From Berberis thunbergii (Eukaryota > Streptophyta > Magnoliopsida > Ranunculales > Berberidaceae), in assembly GCA_003290165.1 (NCBI GenBank), contig QNQO01007578.1:1-64000 (forward strand): DNA of 64,000 nt, written 5' to 3'. How positions within the stretch are numbered: position 1 is the stretch's first letter; every line of letters begins with the position of its first letter. The position numbers and the translations under genes are program-made. This document shows positions 1 through 11,500 of this stretch, in pieces. Under the pieces are notes generated by a model. It was not told the DNA's origin, made no database searches, and worked only from the letters and a program-made list of their open reading frames with translations.

Positions 1-240
1 GTCTTAGAGCGTTGTGAAGAAAAATGCCTTGTTCTAAATTGGGAAAAGTGTCACTACATGGTAAAGCAGGGCAGTGTTCTTGGGCACGTTCTCTTTCCAA
101 AAGGCATAGAAGTGGATAAAGCTAAGATTGATGTCATTTCATCTCTTCTGATTCCAAAATATGTTAAAGATGTGCGATCTTTCATGGGTCATGCTGGATT
201 TTATTACCGCTTCATTAAAAATTGCATGTCCTTTGAATAG
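1..240 (+). pseudogene. Ty3/gypsy reverse transcriptase, C-terminal fragment
   Basis: The frame is open from base 1 to the stop at 240, so the domain continues off the left edge. It reads as the end of a plant gypsy reverse transcriptase: an LERCEEKCLVLNWEKCHYM stretch, then a V-LGH-FPKGIEVDKAK segment and an RSFMGHAGFYYRFIKN segment (residues about 58-72). This order is typical of the RT thumb/connection in Athila-type elements. A stop follows and the reading frame changes before RNase H, so the copy is dead. The wording of the motifs, not a database search, supports the call. Confidence 0.85.
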
Positions 241-364
241 TTTCTTAGCCAAGGATGTTCCCTTTTTTTTACGACAAGTTCATATCTACGTTTCTGCATC
301 TTAAATCTAAACTAGTCTCAGCTCCTATCATCTGAGCTCCTAATTGGGCGCTACCTTTTGAATT

Positions 365-727
365 ATGTGTGATGCCTCTGACTACGCTGTAGGAGCAGTT
401 TTGGATCAAAAAGTTAACAAACTTCCTCATGTCATCGACTATGCTAGCAAAACTCTGAATGAGACTCAACTCAATTACTCGACCACGGAGAAAGAAATGT
501 TAGCCATTGTTTATGCATTAGATAAATTTTGTTCCTATCTCATTGGAGCTAAAGTCATTGTGTACACTAACCATGTAGCCCTTAGATACCTTCTCAATAA
601 GGACACCAAACCTTGTCTGATTTGATGGGTTCTTTTGCTTCAAGAATTTGATTTTGAAATACGAGATAAGTCAGGTATAGAAAATGCAGTCGCTGACCAC
701 TTGTCTAGACTAACATCACAGTCATTT
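365..727 (+). pseudogene. Ty3/gypsy RNase H domain remnant
   Basis: The segment starts with the RNase H hallmark CDASDYAVGAVLDQ (first catalytic Asp) and continues with the YASKTLNETQLNYSTTEKE block and a VYTNHVALRYLL block. In family members the last block normally reads YTDH, so this copy has Asn at a usual Asp position. The frame breaks at 625, resumes from about 635 with LLQEFDFEIRDKSG and ends in VADHLSRL. It lies between the RT tail and the integrase, as in plant Ty3/gypsy pol. It is non-functional because of the frame breaks. Confidence 0.85.
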
Positions 728-979
728 ATTAATATCTTGCCCATTCAAGAGGACTTCCCAGATGAACAACTTCTCTTGGTAGAGCAAGAGCTTCCTTGGT
801 ATGCTGACATTGTCAATTTTTTAGCAACTGAGGAACTCCCTTCTCACTGGTCTAAGCCAGATCATGACAAGTTTTTGTCTAGGGTAAATATTATTCTTGG
901 GATGAGCCATATTTGTACAAATATTGCCCTGGCCAACTTATCAGAAGATGTGTTCCAGAAGTTGAACATTTGAGCATTC

Positions 980-1993
980 TCTCATTTGCCATGATCAAGC
1001 TTGTGGTGGGCATTTCAGTTCTAAGAAAACCGCGGAGAATGTTCTCCAGTCAATTTTTATTGGCCTACCCTTTTTGAGATGTCCATGAGTATTGTAAAGC
1101 CTGTCACCGATGTCACAACTTGGGCGAATAATTTGTCGACACATGATGCCTCTAAATCCTATTCTAGTGGTTGAAGTTTTTTCTGTTTGGGGCATTGATT
1201 TTATGGGACCGGTTCCATCCTCTCATCGGTATCAATACATCCTTCTTACAGTGGATTATGTTTCTAAATGGATAGATGTCGTTTCCACTGAAACCAATGA
1301 TCACAAAATCGTTGTTTCATTCATAAGGGAGTTTACTTTTAGTAGATTTGGCACCCCCAAGGGTATCATTAGTGATGGGGGTAAGCATTTATGTAATCGT
1401 GTCTTTGAGCATCTTGTTAAAAAGTATGGGGTTACTCACAAAGTTGTTATTTCCTACCATCCTTAAACAAGCGATCAAGTTGAAGTCTCAAATCATCAAA
1501 TCAAGAACATCCTCGAAAAGACTATCAATCCAAATCGGAAAGATTTGTCTTTACGCCTTTTTGGATGCCTTATGGACATACCGAACTGCATTCAAAATTA
1601 TTTTAGGGAGGTATCCCTATAGATTGGTCTTTGGTAAACCTTGTCACATTCCTCTCGAACTCCAACATAGAGCTTATTGGGCTACAAAGAGTCTAAATTT
1701 TGACCTCGATATGGCTATAAAAATGGAAGCTTCAGCCCGATGAGCTAGAAGAATTGAGGTATGATACTTGTGGCTTATCCATGAACTACAAGGTTAAAAT
1801 GAAATGGATACATGATAAAAGCATCATGAGAAAAGAGTTTCATCTTGGTCAGAAAGTTCTACTCTACAACTTTCATCTTCACCTCATTCCAAGTAAGCTA
1901 AAAACTCGTTGGTCTGGTCCATACATTGTTCGTGATGTTAAACGCTACGGTGCCATCACCGTAAAAAAAACCCTACAAATGATAGTCTTTTAA
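980..1993 (+). pseudogene. Ty3/gypsy integrase remnant
   Basis: Pieces in three frames give an integrase. A zinc-binding (H2C2-like) segment around 985-1060 includes CHDQACGGHFSSKKTAEN. The catalytic core at 1165-1466 has [14 protein letters not shown] and a [11 protein letters not shown] block with an expected Asp. A downstream part at 1540-1740 has LWTYRTAFK and a YRLVFGKPCHIPLELQHRAYW-type stretch. The C-terminal part at 1830-1960 reads GQKVLLYN...LKTRWSGPYIV. This arrangement and wording match the Athila lineage. Frameshifts near 1075, 1466 and 1743 and the stop at 1993 inactivate it. Confidence 0.85.
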
Positions 1994-1999
1994 GTAAAT

Positions 2000-4042
2000 G
2001 GCAGTGACTGAAGTCATATCATGAACTTCCCACAAGGTAAGTCAAAACCATTCAGTTGATTGATCCTAACTATGAGGATTAGTCACGCTCACAAATTCCT
2101 ACTCCACTAAGCCTGTTTAGGGTGGTATCCACCACCACCATTACGTCCGGCCAATGACATTAAACTTAGCGCTATTGGGAGCAGCCCGGTATTTTATTTA
2201 TTCATTCATTCATTCATAAAAAATTAAAAATTAAAAAAATTAATAATACCGCCAATGCCTGTTTGGGGTGATGTATTATTAATACATCACCCCCACCAAC
2301 TCACTCTTTTTCATTGCAGGGACGATACAGATGTTCAACAAATCATCTGAGGTAATAAGTTATAATTTTTATTTCTCACATTTCATTTCATTTGTTTAAC
2401 ACTGGGACCAATGTTCTATTTGTTTGGGGTTGGGGAGATTTATCAAAATTTGTACCTCTTTTGAAAATCTTTTTCTAAAAAAAAAAAAAAAAAATGGTGT
2501 GGTATCCTAGCTATAGTGAGATTGGATTACTTGATTCATTACATTTAGGCAAAGAGATGTTGGAAGTTTATTACTAGAGTAAATATTGCATTTGAGCTTT
2601 CAGGAACAAATAACTTTTTGCACAATGACCACAGATGTAGTTTGGAATACATAAGTAAGTGACTTCTTGAGAACCCAGAGGAATAATAGTGGAGACTTTA
2701 CCTTGTGAGCTATCAGACCTTTCAGTTTATTCAGAGTGTTTTTACACAACTCCGAGTTATATGATGACTTAAAATTTTATTGGACATTAACTTGTTGTGA
2801 AGTCTCATTATTCTTCTTTTTGGTTGATCACTGAGAATGACATTTTTTCGAGTTAAGAGAAACATAGGTCTTATAGTCTATTTAAGACTTATAACATTAC
2901 CAAACCTTATAAGGTAAATTAGACATTTCTTGTCCATCTGAACCTTCTCAAAATAATCTTGCTAAACATTTCATCTAATATCAATGTGAGCATTTGTCTT
3001 GGTTTAATAGATATATAAAAAAACCTCATTTTCCCATTTATGTTTCTAAAAAAATGTTAGGAAGATTTATGAAGAAAAATGGAGTGCAAAGTGAAAATCC
3101 AAAGTCCAAGGTACTTCAGAGAAAAAAAAAAGTGGTGAAAAAAAAGAGGTTATGAAGAAGAAACAAAAAAAATGGTTGTGAAGAAAGGAAAATAAAATGA
3201 AGTGATTGATGAGTTCCTTGTTAAGCTATTTGAATACCCAACCTTTTCAGAAACATCTCTTTACTTACCATCTGCCTCACTCTTCCTCATAAAAAAATAA
3301 AAAAATAAAAAAATCAAGCCATATTCATTTTTAGAGAAGTCCTAATTAATCCTATGGTAAGGTATAGTAAGAAGTGGAAAATAGATGAGAAGGCGCTATG
3401 GTGGGTAACTCGACAATCTTGCAAGTGATCAACATTTCTTCCATGAGACTATTATTCTCTTCATGTTCGTTTATTCTTATGAGCATGTGAGAAGTTTGAA
3501 TTTTCGCATTTACTTTTTTCCTTTACCTGCAAGAAAGAAAATATTTTACCCAAACTCATAGTGATCATTTAAGAGAGATTAACTGGTGAGTTTTGAAGTC
3601 AAAATGATTATTCCAAAGGTGGATTAGGATGTACATTACTTTGACACAAAAAGTTGCATTTGTTGGTTATTCACACACACACACACCTTGTTCCAAAGTT
3701 GCTCACTTGTAATGTGCATTTTAGTAAACTAGTTACATATGTCTCTTGTCTTCTATGTGGTTGAATAACAATGATATTCTCTGAGAAAAATAGGGCACAC
3801 ATCAATTTTGTTTCAATAAATAAAATGTTTGTGGGTGTCATCCTAGATAACCTCAGGAGGCTAAAACTTCTCCTTTAGTGTCATGTTAGAGGTTTAAGGC
3901 GTTTTGCATATTGTAAATGCAATCGAATCATACTAGTGAAAGTGGCATTTATATATTTAAGAAGTTTAGGACAAATAAAAATATTTTGTTTTGTGTTCTT
4001 ATCTTTCTTTTCGTTGATTTTGATAGAAAATAGCAAAAAGTT
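2000..4042 (+). other. non-coding post-pol region of the Athila-like element
   Basis: I see no protein of recognisable family here in any frame. The region contains the post-pol block near 2140-2195, A- and AT-rich runs (2479-2495, 3121-3150, 3290-3315), a short AC run near 3672-3685 and a palindrome at 2265-2293. Intact Athila elements can carry an env-like reading frame here. If this one did, it has decayed beyond recognition. Confidence 0.5.
2265..2293. repeat. perfect 14-bp palindrome with 1-nt loop
   Basis: GGGGTGATGTATTA at 2265-2278 is followed by one T and then its exact reverse complement at 2280-2293. It lies just 3' of the integrase remnant. A stable RNA hairpin would form in the element transcript. 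Its role is unknown. Confidence 0.8.
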
Positions 4043-4054
4043 GTTTGGGGGTGG

Positions 4055-4985
4055 TGTGATAAGCACCCAAAACATCAATTTTTACATCCCTAAATATACA
4101 ATTGTTAAGTCCAATTATCCAATAAAAAATCTCATTACGTGTATTTTGTAAGAATTCAAGCACAAATCTCAAATCATGCATAAAATGGCACAATAAGGCT
4201 AAATTCAACAACTAGAAAGTCGAATAGGAGTTCAAATGCATTCATAGGGATTAAAGAATTTCAATCTCAAGACCCATGAAGTCAAACCCACAAAGCGTCA
4301 ACAACTACGGATCTCGAGAAAATTAACATAAAGATTTGGATGTCCACATGGCCAACTTTATCATAAAAAAATCTGTACAAGACATGTTTCCTTATTCAAC
4401 TCCAACATCATTCCTTGTTTCACTCAACCATGTTTCCTTGTTTCATTCAACCATGTTTCCTTATTTAACTCAAACCATGTTTCCTTGTTTCACTCAACCA
4501 TGTTTATTTATTTCAACTCAAACCTTTTTACCTATAAAAAACCTCATACATGGAGTTCATAAAGGATAGTTAATCTTAGAGAGATTTTTTTTTGTTATAG
4601 TTATTGCCTTTATATTTTTGCTTGGTAGAAAAGTGCATGTACTACATTTTAATTTTTTCATTGAAGAAGTAAGTTTATCTTTGTTCTCGTTTTCAATTGT
4701 TTTTCTTTTTTTTTTAACCTTTAGTAATATTCTTATCATCATTATTTTACTCTTCTTCTTTATTCTTTAAATTAAAAAATCAGATTTGTCTTCTAATCTA
4801 AGTGAAGTAGTTGATAGCCCCTACTTCCACTATGCATTGTTAAAATGTATGTGCAGGTTGAAGGGGAAAAAAATAATAATAATAGTTATTTCTTTGATTG
4901 ATATCGAAATCATGCAAACGACATTTAATGTCGGTTTTTGGCAACAATCAATGCCCACCACTAGTGATTTTTTTTTTTGTTTATA
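4055..4985 (+). repeat. probable 3' LTR of the Athila-like element
   Basis: The LTR begins at TGTGATAAGCACC directly after the purine tract at 4043-4054. A related sequence recurs at 53671, where shared pieces include ATTACGTG(T/C)ATTTTGTA, AAGAATTCAA, GGCACAATAAG-like and CATGGCCAACT/CGTGGCCAACTT blocks in the same order. A TATA-like TATAAAAAACC sits at about 4532. The right end is not fixed because no target duplication was found. Confidence 0.55.
4384..4525 (+). repeat. imperfect ~24-bp tandem repeat in the LTR
   Basis: About six copies of a CATGTTTCCTTGTTTCACTCAAC-like unit of 22-30 bases, each differing slightly, lie directly upstream of the TATA-like motif. Such arrays in the U3 of retrotransposon LTRs often hold transcription-factor sites. 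That role is inferred here. Confidence 0.7.
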
Positions 4986-5535
4986 TTGATGGTGTGAGAT
5001 AAAAATGTAAGAAGTGGTGGTGTGGGGACACTAAAAATTGGTGTATAGGATAGGGGGCTTGCTTTTTAATTAAGGGTTTATTATTATGGATCATGTCAAT
5101 ACCTATGTACACAACAAGAGTCGTGTATTATATAGAAATTGAGGTAAAAGGGCCCTATTAGTTTTTATTTAGTTAAAGACCAAATTATATACACATGACT
5201 AAATTGTTCGCTATAACATTTCTATTCTATTTGTGCCGAAATTTTTTAGAAGAATCAATTCACACATGAAATAAACAAGGTTAATGCATTTTTCAATCCA
5301 TTTTAAAATGTGATGCTTGAGATACGTGTTCAAAACGTAATCTCATTGCACATGAACTACGTTTTATTTTTGCTCTGTTTGAAACGAAATTTCTCACAAA
5401 AGTTAAGTATTCATGTCAAAAATATCAAGTTAACACGCAAATTCATTCAAACAAACACCGATTGCTATATAAATTTAGATTTTTATAGAATTTAAAAAAA
5501 TGATAATCGAATAAACTAAACAAGGATTGAATAAT
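4986..5535. other. AT-rich spacer, nothing recognised
   Basis: I find no coding segment, repeat partner or RNA gene here. A 61-residue reading frame at 5310-5495 shows no family features. Confidence 0.5.
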
Positions 5536-6428
5536 TAGGGGTGGACCTACTAAGGGGTGACGGGGTTAAAATAATTTTATTATATATTTAACCATTAAAA
5601 AATTTAATTTTATAATGTATACTACAATATGTAAATTGTTCATTCATCTAACTTTACATTCATATTGGTGTAGTGGTTGGAAGTTTGTAAATTTTTGTAA
5701 AACAACCGGAGTTCGATACTCATCGAACGCATATTTTTTTATGGTTATTGATAAATTACTATTTTATCATTGTTACTCGCCTAATTTTTTATTTTCAATA
5801 CAATTTGATAGTAATTGCAAACATTAAATTATTATTTAGTTTAATAAAATTATTTTTTATCATCTCGGAGCATATGATTTCTTTATGTCTATACAATTTT
5901 GTCATTGTGACATTCCCCTACTTTTGTGTTTTCAACTCAATTTTATATGTAATTGCAAACATTAAAACAATGTATTGCTTGTTCACAAGTGACGTAAAAC
6001 CTTCAACCAAAAAAATATTTTGAAATTAATATCTAAAATAATAACTAAAGAATTCAATGAAAATATATGCCACTGGCCAACTCGTACAAAATTTGAGCCT
6101 CGTATAAACATTTTTCAATGAAATGTATTAGGATCTTATTATGTTCGTAAATTTTCGATTTTTTTAACTTCAATTAGATATTTATCTTAATTATTTTGTG
6201 ATTTTAGTTATATATTCTAGTTATTACGTTCGTTTGCCCATTGCTAAGGTTATTGATATTGTAACTTTATTTTGCTTAAAATTGGATTACACTTAATTCA
6301 ATTTGGTATATACAATGTATTTTTATAGTTGTATTTTTGTTATTTTACTAACTCGGATAGAATTTTTTTTTCTTGCCATTTCCCCCCCCCCCCCCCCCCC
6401 CCTGACTAAAATTTGGATCCACCACTGG
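5536..6428. mobile_element. hAT-like relic, non-autonomous
   Basis: The left end TTAGGGGTGGACCTA matches the inverted right end, whose reverse complement reads CCAGTGGTGGATCC, over about 11 positions. Internally it has a tRNA-like stretch near 5670-5735 (GTAGTGGTTGGAAG... GGAGTTCGATACTC) and a homopolymeric C tract before the right end. Plant hAT relatives with GGGGTGGA ends and a C-rich run near one end are known to me. No transposase remains. Target duplications are not clear, so the boundaries are tentative. Confidence 0.4.
6382..6402. repeat. 21-bp poly-C tract
   Basis: An uninterrupted run of 21 cytosines lies just inside the right end of the hAT-like relic. The exact length should be treated with caution because homopolymers of this size are often mis-sequenced. 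Confidence 0.9.
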
Positions 6429-6429
6429 A

Positions 6430-6575
6430 AATAATGGATAATTTGAAATAACAACGATAAAATAACATAAATAACTAATAAACAAATAATTTTTATTCCA
6501 TCAAAAATCAAATTTCGACGGTCAACTTACGCTCGTATTTATAACTAACTTAACTTCTAATACAACCCCTTATAT
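6430..6575 (-). repeat. LTR-like dispersed repeat, copy 1
   Basis: The segment shares AACATAAATAACTAATAAACAAA, a TATTCCATCAAAAA(T/C)CAAATT-type block and an ATTTAT(A/T)ACTAACTTAACTTCTAA-like block with 11370-11480, in the same order and orientation. The second copy abuts a primer-binding-site-like motif on the - strand, so this is probably a fragment of the same LTR. Confidence 0.5.
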
Positions 6576-7124
6576 AAAAGATTGCCATATCGAATATCTG
6601 TTTATACAATTTTTCAAAAACCATCCCCGCTACAGCCGGATATCCGCTCGCCCCAATATCCGTTTAAAAAAATATTATTCTTCTCATTTACTCCAAACAT
6701 CCCAGTTGGTGAAACATCTTCCCTCAAACCACCGTGAACACATCAGATTCACACAGTACCCTATCAAATCTTGTACTCGATCGAGTGAGCGGATGGGATC
6801 TCGTTTGTTGAAGAGACGGGGAGGACTGCCCTCTTTGAGTGCAGTAGTATAATAAGATTAAGATCCATGGGAGGAAGAGGAAGAGCCTGGGCTAAGGTCT
6901 GAGCGTGAGATGTCTCTGGAGGAGCAAAGAAACAGACCTGTGAGAATGAGAAATTTGTGAATGAATAAGATTTACCAAAGGCTTTTGTTCTATTTTGCTT
7001 TAATATCAATAATGTTGGAGGGGTTTTTGAATACTAAGGGTTTTAGTTGTTATAAAACCCTTGCAAACAGAGAAGATCACCACCATCAACACAATTAGAG
7101 TTCGTTCTATAGAGCACAAGCAAA
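6576..7124. other. mixed sequence upstream of the F-box fragment
   Basis: No supported gene. Near 6645-6665 is a GGATATCCGCTCGCCCC block. Related GGATAT/ATCCGCCCC words recur at 7485-7610, so the F-box fragment may sit inside a small mobile unit with similar ends. The boundaries are not convincing. Confidence 0.35.
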
Positions 7125-7285
7125 GATGGATTGTCTTCCAATCAATATCACATCAGCTTCCTCGCCAATTTACCTATTGAATCTGTGCTTCAATGCAAGT
7201 CTGTATGCAAAAACAAATTCACTATAATCGACAACCCCAAGTTCCTTGCTTTACACACCAAATCATCACAAAACAACAAGAATAA
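7125..7285 (+). pseudogene. F-box protein N-terminal fragment, frameshifted
   Basis: An ATG at 7125 opens with MDCLPINIT, then the frame shifts and continues as FLANLPIESVLQCKSVCKN followed by TIIDNPKFLALHTKSS. This is the F-box signature of plant SKP1-binding substrate receptors (LP-x-ES-x-L-x-CKSVCK then I-D-x-P-x-F-x-x-x-H). The usual invariant Trp after CKSVCK is missing, where the text reads NKF. The sequence degenerates into Lys/Arg/Glu-rich low complexity after about 60 residues, so no FBA or Kelch domain remains. It is a dead fragment. Confidence 0.6.
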
Positions 7286-7714
7286 TGAAGAGTTACAAAA
7301 AGAGGGGAGGGAGAAGAAGAGGAGACGGGAAGATTATTAGTGAGAGGGGGAGATTTGTGTTACTGTGTGGAGGAGGGAGAGAGGTAGAGTGAGAGAGAAA
7401 TAGAGAATGAGATATTGGCTTTAGGTTTTGTTTTTATTTTTGCTTTTTAAGGGTCAGGGGTAATTTCATAATTTTACACTTAAACGGATATCCAAGGGGC
7501 GGATATGGCCCCCAAATATTTGACGAAGGTTGTTTGGATATTCGTATCCGCCCCTAAATCCGGTTAGGCATATCCAAAATTTCCCCAGACGGAGCGGGCG
7601 GGCGGATATTCGAGAAAATATGCCCCACTGCCATCCCTATCTATAGGAACATCCTCTAATTGCTCAAAAATGAAAAAAAAAGTCGCAAGAGTCAAATAAC
7701 CCACAAGTCAGAAG

Positions 7715-7870
7715 TCGAGTGTGTGAGACAGTGCCCTGAACTTCCTCAAAAAGTGGAATGTACTCTGACAAACAGTAGGGCTCAACCAGCTCTTCATATG
7801 TTCGAGCAAGGTCATTGGGATCCAGTGGTGCCTTGCGCAATTTTCGTTGCATTGCAGCAATTTCATATCA
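7715..7870 (-). pseudogene. coding-like fragment of unknown family
   Basis: On the - strand a frame reads YEIAAMQRKLRKAP, LDPNDLARTYEELVEPY and CLSEYIPLFEEVQ. It has balanced, protein-like composition, unlike surrounding low-complexity frames. An in-frame stop lies just upstream of YEIAAM, and the downstream part becomes low complexity after about 45 residues. I do not recognise the family. It may be a captured exon or a chance reading. Confidence 0.3.
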
Positions 7871-8369
7871 ACTCTCAGTCGAGTATGTCTTAACACACAT
7901 TGCAGTAGAGGGGGTAATGGGGTGTACATCACTAGTAGCTCGAGGCGGAGTTGGGGTATACAAAAGGTTGGGTCACTCATTTTTTTCTCATGGATGAGTG
8001 CTCTCATAGTACTTGGGGTGGAAATAAGCAAGGGAAACCAGATACTAGCTTATAAAAATTACATCTAGGGACTGAACTTAAATAACAACCTTTTTAAAAA
8101 ATAAGTTTTCTTTTCCAACAACATTTGTATTAACAAATCTGAAGAAAAAAAAACAAAACAAAACAAAAAACAAAAAAAAAACAAACAAAAACAAACAAAC
8201 AAAAAGGTGGGGGCTTGCTCACGAATGGATAAAAGATGGGGGCTTTGTGAAGGTGTGAGTTGTGAGATCAAGGGAAGGGACAAACGATCGACGAACGGTG
8301 GTGGTAGTAGACGGTGTGGCAACGAGGAAAAGACGAGAGAGTGGTTGTGTTGTGTTTGCGAAGATGGCT

Positions 8370-10925
8370 CACTATAACAATTAAGGTATTTTTCAGGATA
8401 AATTTTCCTTTAAAAAATAAAATATTTGTTGAAAAAATATATTTAAAAGGAAAAAAAAAATCATTACCAGGTTCATGGAGGCATCCGCCTAGCTAAAGGT
8501 TTTTATTAAGGATTTTTTTTTTGTTGGTAAAATGGATGATAAGTCAAGGAACATGGTGCTAGTAATACTGAAAATTACCAAGAAAATTTGTTGGTAAAAA
8601 TCAAATATATTTACCAATAAACTGTTTTGTTGCAAAAAAAAATTTAACTACCTATGATTTTTTTTCATTTTTTTTTCCTCAAAAAAAGCTTAGAATGATC
8701 AAGGAAAATTGGTATGGTAAAATGTAACTATCTTTATCATAGAATTGGTAAAATGCATGTACATCAACGAAAGTTGTAATAGGTGCCGTTAACAATTACC
8801 AAGGAAATTATTTCCAATGAAATACCATTTTTATGTTAAAATGATTCATCATTCTCAGCTCTTATTTATTTATGACGGTATAAATTATTTATTTATTTTT
8901 AGGCTCAACTGAGTTCGAACTCCTAACCTGTAGTAAAATCTAATGCAATATATACTAATTGAGCTATATAAATAATTGTGTTGTGTGAAATAACTTTATA
9001 GCTTATTAAATCATATTACTCTTCTTTTGCAATAAAAAATCATTGTTTAGTATATAATAGGGACCGATAAATAATATTTCGTCAGTGTCAATTAGGACTA
9101 AATATTTTAACGGCTATAAGTTTATGCGAAGTATTTACCACTTTTAGCAATGAAAAGAAATCCACAATAACACCATTATAATTAGCAACGAAATACTAAT
9201 TGCATTTCATTGTTAGATATGTTATTGAAATTGGTTAAATCCCCAATGAAATAAAATTAAATTATTGTAAATAAGAAAACAAGCCTTACAAAGAAACAAA
9301 TTCATGGAAAATTTTATCAATCTTTAGCAATGAAAAATTTGTTACCTATAATATTATAATTAGTAATAAAATAATATTGTATTGTTAAAGAAATGCTATT
9401 ATATTTTTCAGATGACATAATATCATTACTACTAATAAAAATTTTCAATGAAATAATATTTTGCCACTATAAAGAAGTTTGGAGGCTTAAATATAAATAA
9501 ATTTCGTGGAAAAAATTTTCATTATAAGTAACCAAACAAATCGTTCTCTCATTCTTCTTCTTTTTTTCTTTTCCCATCAGTCTTCTACTAAATCTTAATA
9601 AAAAAGGTTTTGTAAAAAGTATCATAATTTTTTTTCTATCTAAAAGTATGGGTGTTGGTCGATAGTATACTATCATTACTCAAGTTTGTTTCAAAATTCA
9701 GTTGAGTGTTTTCACAAGAGACTTTTTGCCTTGCATGTAATGCATATGACTATGAAGCATAACTAATTAATAATCTATTTTTTAACCTTTATAAAATAAT
9801 TTAATTTGGTGCAATTAGCAGTTGAACTTAAGCCCCCAATCAGACAACATTACTACAGTTAAGACTTTTGTCAACGAAATTTCGACTTTTGAAAAAAAAA
9901 GTACACTTTTAGTTGAGAAATATTTGTACCAACAAAAAATTTGCCCCAGGATTGAATTATCCTTGTAAAAGTTTTTGCAATGAAATAAAAATAATTGCCA
10001 ACAAATAAATTTGTTGTCATATAGTTCAACAATTTCCAAATAAATAATAATGAATTAATGAGCTTTATTGATATATTAATTTTTATGAAAATGATTATTG
10101 GTTTTTAATAAGGAAAAAAGTTGTTACCAATAAGATTATAATTACCAACAAAATTTCATTTCCTTGGTGTAGAGATGTTATTAAAATAGATATTGTTTCG
10201 GAAAAGAAATTGTTGCCAATAGTATACCAATTTCCATCAAATTGTGATTTTTGGTCATAAAGTTGTTAGTAAGATTTAACTAGAAATAGATTTCACAAAA
10301 GTAATTATCACTTTTTATCAGTGAAAAAAATTTCATTAAAAAAAGATTTCATTAAAAAAAGATATTTTTTCCAAAAAAATAAAATAAAAAATTTGCCAAT
10401 AGTGTAAGAATTTTCAAAGAAATACTACTTCGTTGCTATAAATTAATAAATGAACTTTAAGAAGAAAAAAGCTAATGGAAAAAATTATCAATCATTATCA
10501 AATAATCAAATTATTATTAATAATGTGATTATTATCTAGAAAAACATATTTCCTTACTAAAGAGAGATTAATAAGTGTTAATATTCTGTTAACATTGAAA
10601 GTGATTTGTTGTTAAAATAAGTTTTTTTAACAACAAAATATTTTAGTCCAGATAATGCCATAATTACCAAGGAACTAGTATTTTGTGGCAATAAAAACTA
10701 TTTTGTTGTTAAATCAATTTGGCGGAAAATAGTTTTGGAGGGAATGATTCCTGCCATCTATTTAACAAGGAAAGTTTCCAACAAAATATATTTTGTTGAA
10801 AAAAAGTAACAGGTTTATGGTTTTTTCAAGAAAATTTTTTTTTCGTTGACAATGATACCATATTAACAAAGAAATTAATTTTCGCAGAAAAAATTTTGTT
10901 GGTAAATGATAGATTTCTTGTAGTG
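8370..10925. mobile_element. non-autonomous CACTA (En/Spm-type) element, 2556 bp
   Basis: The left end is CACTATAACAATT at 8370. The right end, read on the reverse strand from 10925, is CACTACAAGAAAT. Both ends carry the CACTA terminus and agree over about 12 positions. The same three bases, GCT, flank both sides (8367-8369 and 10926-10928), the 3-bp target duplication expected for CACTA elements. The interior is very AT-rich and full of short TTACCAA/TTGGTAA words in both orientations, like the subterminal protein-binding repeats of this superfamily. No transposase exon is visible, so movement would have needed a trans-acting partner. Confidence 0.8.
8890..8978 (-). repeat. tRNA-like (SINE-type) sequence inside the CACTA element
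   Basis: On the - strand an A-box-like TAGCTCAATTAGT is followed about 40 bases later by a B-box-like GGAGTTCGAACTC. This spacing fits a polymerase III promoter of a tRNA-derived SINE. No A-tail or clear target duplication was found, so it could be an old fragment. Confidence 0.35.
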
Positions 10926-10928
10926 GCT

Positions 10929-11280
10929 GCAATGAACCTGGTTGGTTGTGACGAGGGCTAACAGAGACGAAGCCTAGTCTATGTCAATGATAGTGGTTGC
11001 GGAGGGTTATTTGGCTGGGACTTACAGCGCGGGCTGTGAATGACGGTGGGAGGTGATCGAGGGGTTGGTTGAGGCATGTGACGATGAGGTGGCTACCTGT
11101 GACTGACTGAAATGGCTTGTGACGGTGGCTTCAGTTGCTAGTGAATTTCTTCATCTCTTGTTTTTCTTCTCTACTTATTTTCAACTCTTTGAATCTGTAT
11201 TGACCTTCAATCTTCAATCTTCAATCTTATTCTTCCTTTTAACCTCTTTTCTTTCAAATTGAACGAACTACAATCGTTCG
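10929..11280. other. GC-richer flank of the CACTA element, no gene assigned
   Basis: This stretch would have been continuous with 8200-8369 before the CACTA insertion (reads across as ...GAAGATG-GCT-GCAATG...). The joined region is rich in GTGG/GACGG words with no open frame of known family. Confidence 0.4.
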
Positions 11281-11500
11281 GCTTTGATATCAATTGATAG
11301 AATTTAAATAACGTTAATCGAAATAAACCAAATAAGAATTGAAATAACAGAGTAATTCGAAATAAAGACTTATAAAATAAACATAAATAACTAATAAACA
11401 AAATAAATTGTATTCCATCAAAAACCAAATTACAATTATCAGCCTACATTCGGATTTATTACTAACCTCACTTCTAAACAAACCTAAACCTAATAAGAAA
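11281..11500 (-). repeat. LTR-like repeat with tRNA-Met-type primer site, copy 2
   Basis: Near 11281-11297, the - strand reads TTGATATCAAAGCC. This resembles TTGGTATCAGAGCC, the usual LTR/primer-binding-site junction primed by initiator tRNA-Met in copia and TRIM elements. The sequence to its right (11300-11480) recurs as a diverged copy at 6430-6575, as expected for an LTR. No pol domain lies to the left, so this is a truncated element or TRIM-like fragment. Confidence 0.45.

Larger units (their letters stand above)
1..4985 (+). mobile_element. 3' half of a decayed Athila-like Ty3/gypsy retrotransposon
   Basis: The parts occur in the order RT tail, RNase H, integrase, long non-coding tail, polypurine tract and LTR, all on the + strand. 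Shortly after integrase (about 2140-2195) is a block containing GACATTAAACTTAGCGCT followed by GGGAGCAGCCCGG. This closely resembles the post-pol block I know from Athila/Cyclops-type elements. No env-like reading frame survives between 2000 and 4040. A purine-rich tract at 4043-4054 (GTTTGGGGGTGG) fits the plus-strand primer next to the 3' LTR. The 5' half lies outside the window. The right end is approximate. Confidence 0.7.

Noticed and set aside
2000..4042. Possible env-like gene of the Athila element
   Set aside because: No frame longer than about 70 residues and no membrane-anchor or glycoprotein-like layout could be supported.
4384..4525. CRISPR-like regular repeat
   Set aside because: Units are imperfect, directly adjacent and lack unique spacers. 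The context is a plant LTR.
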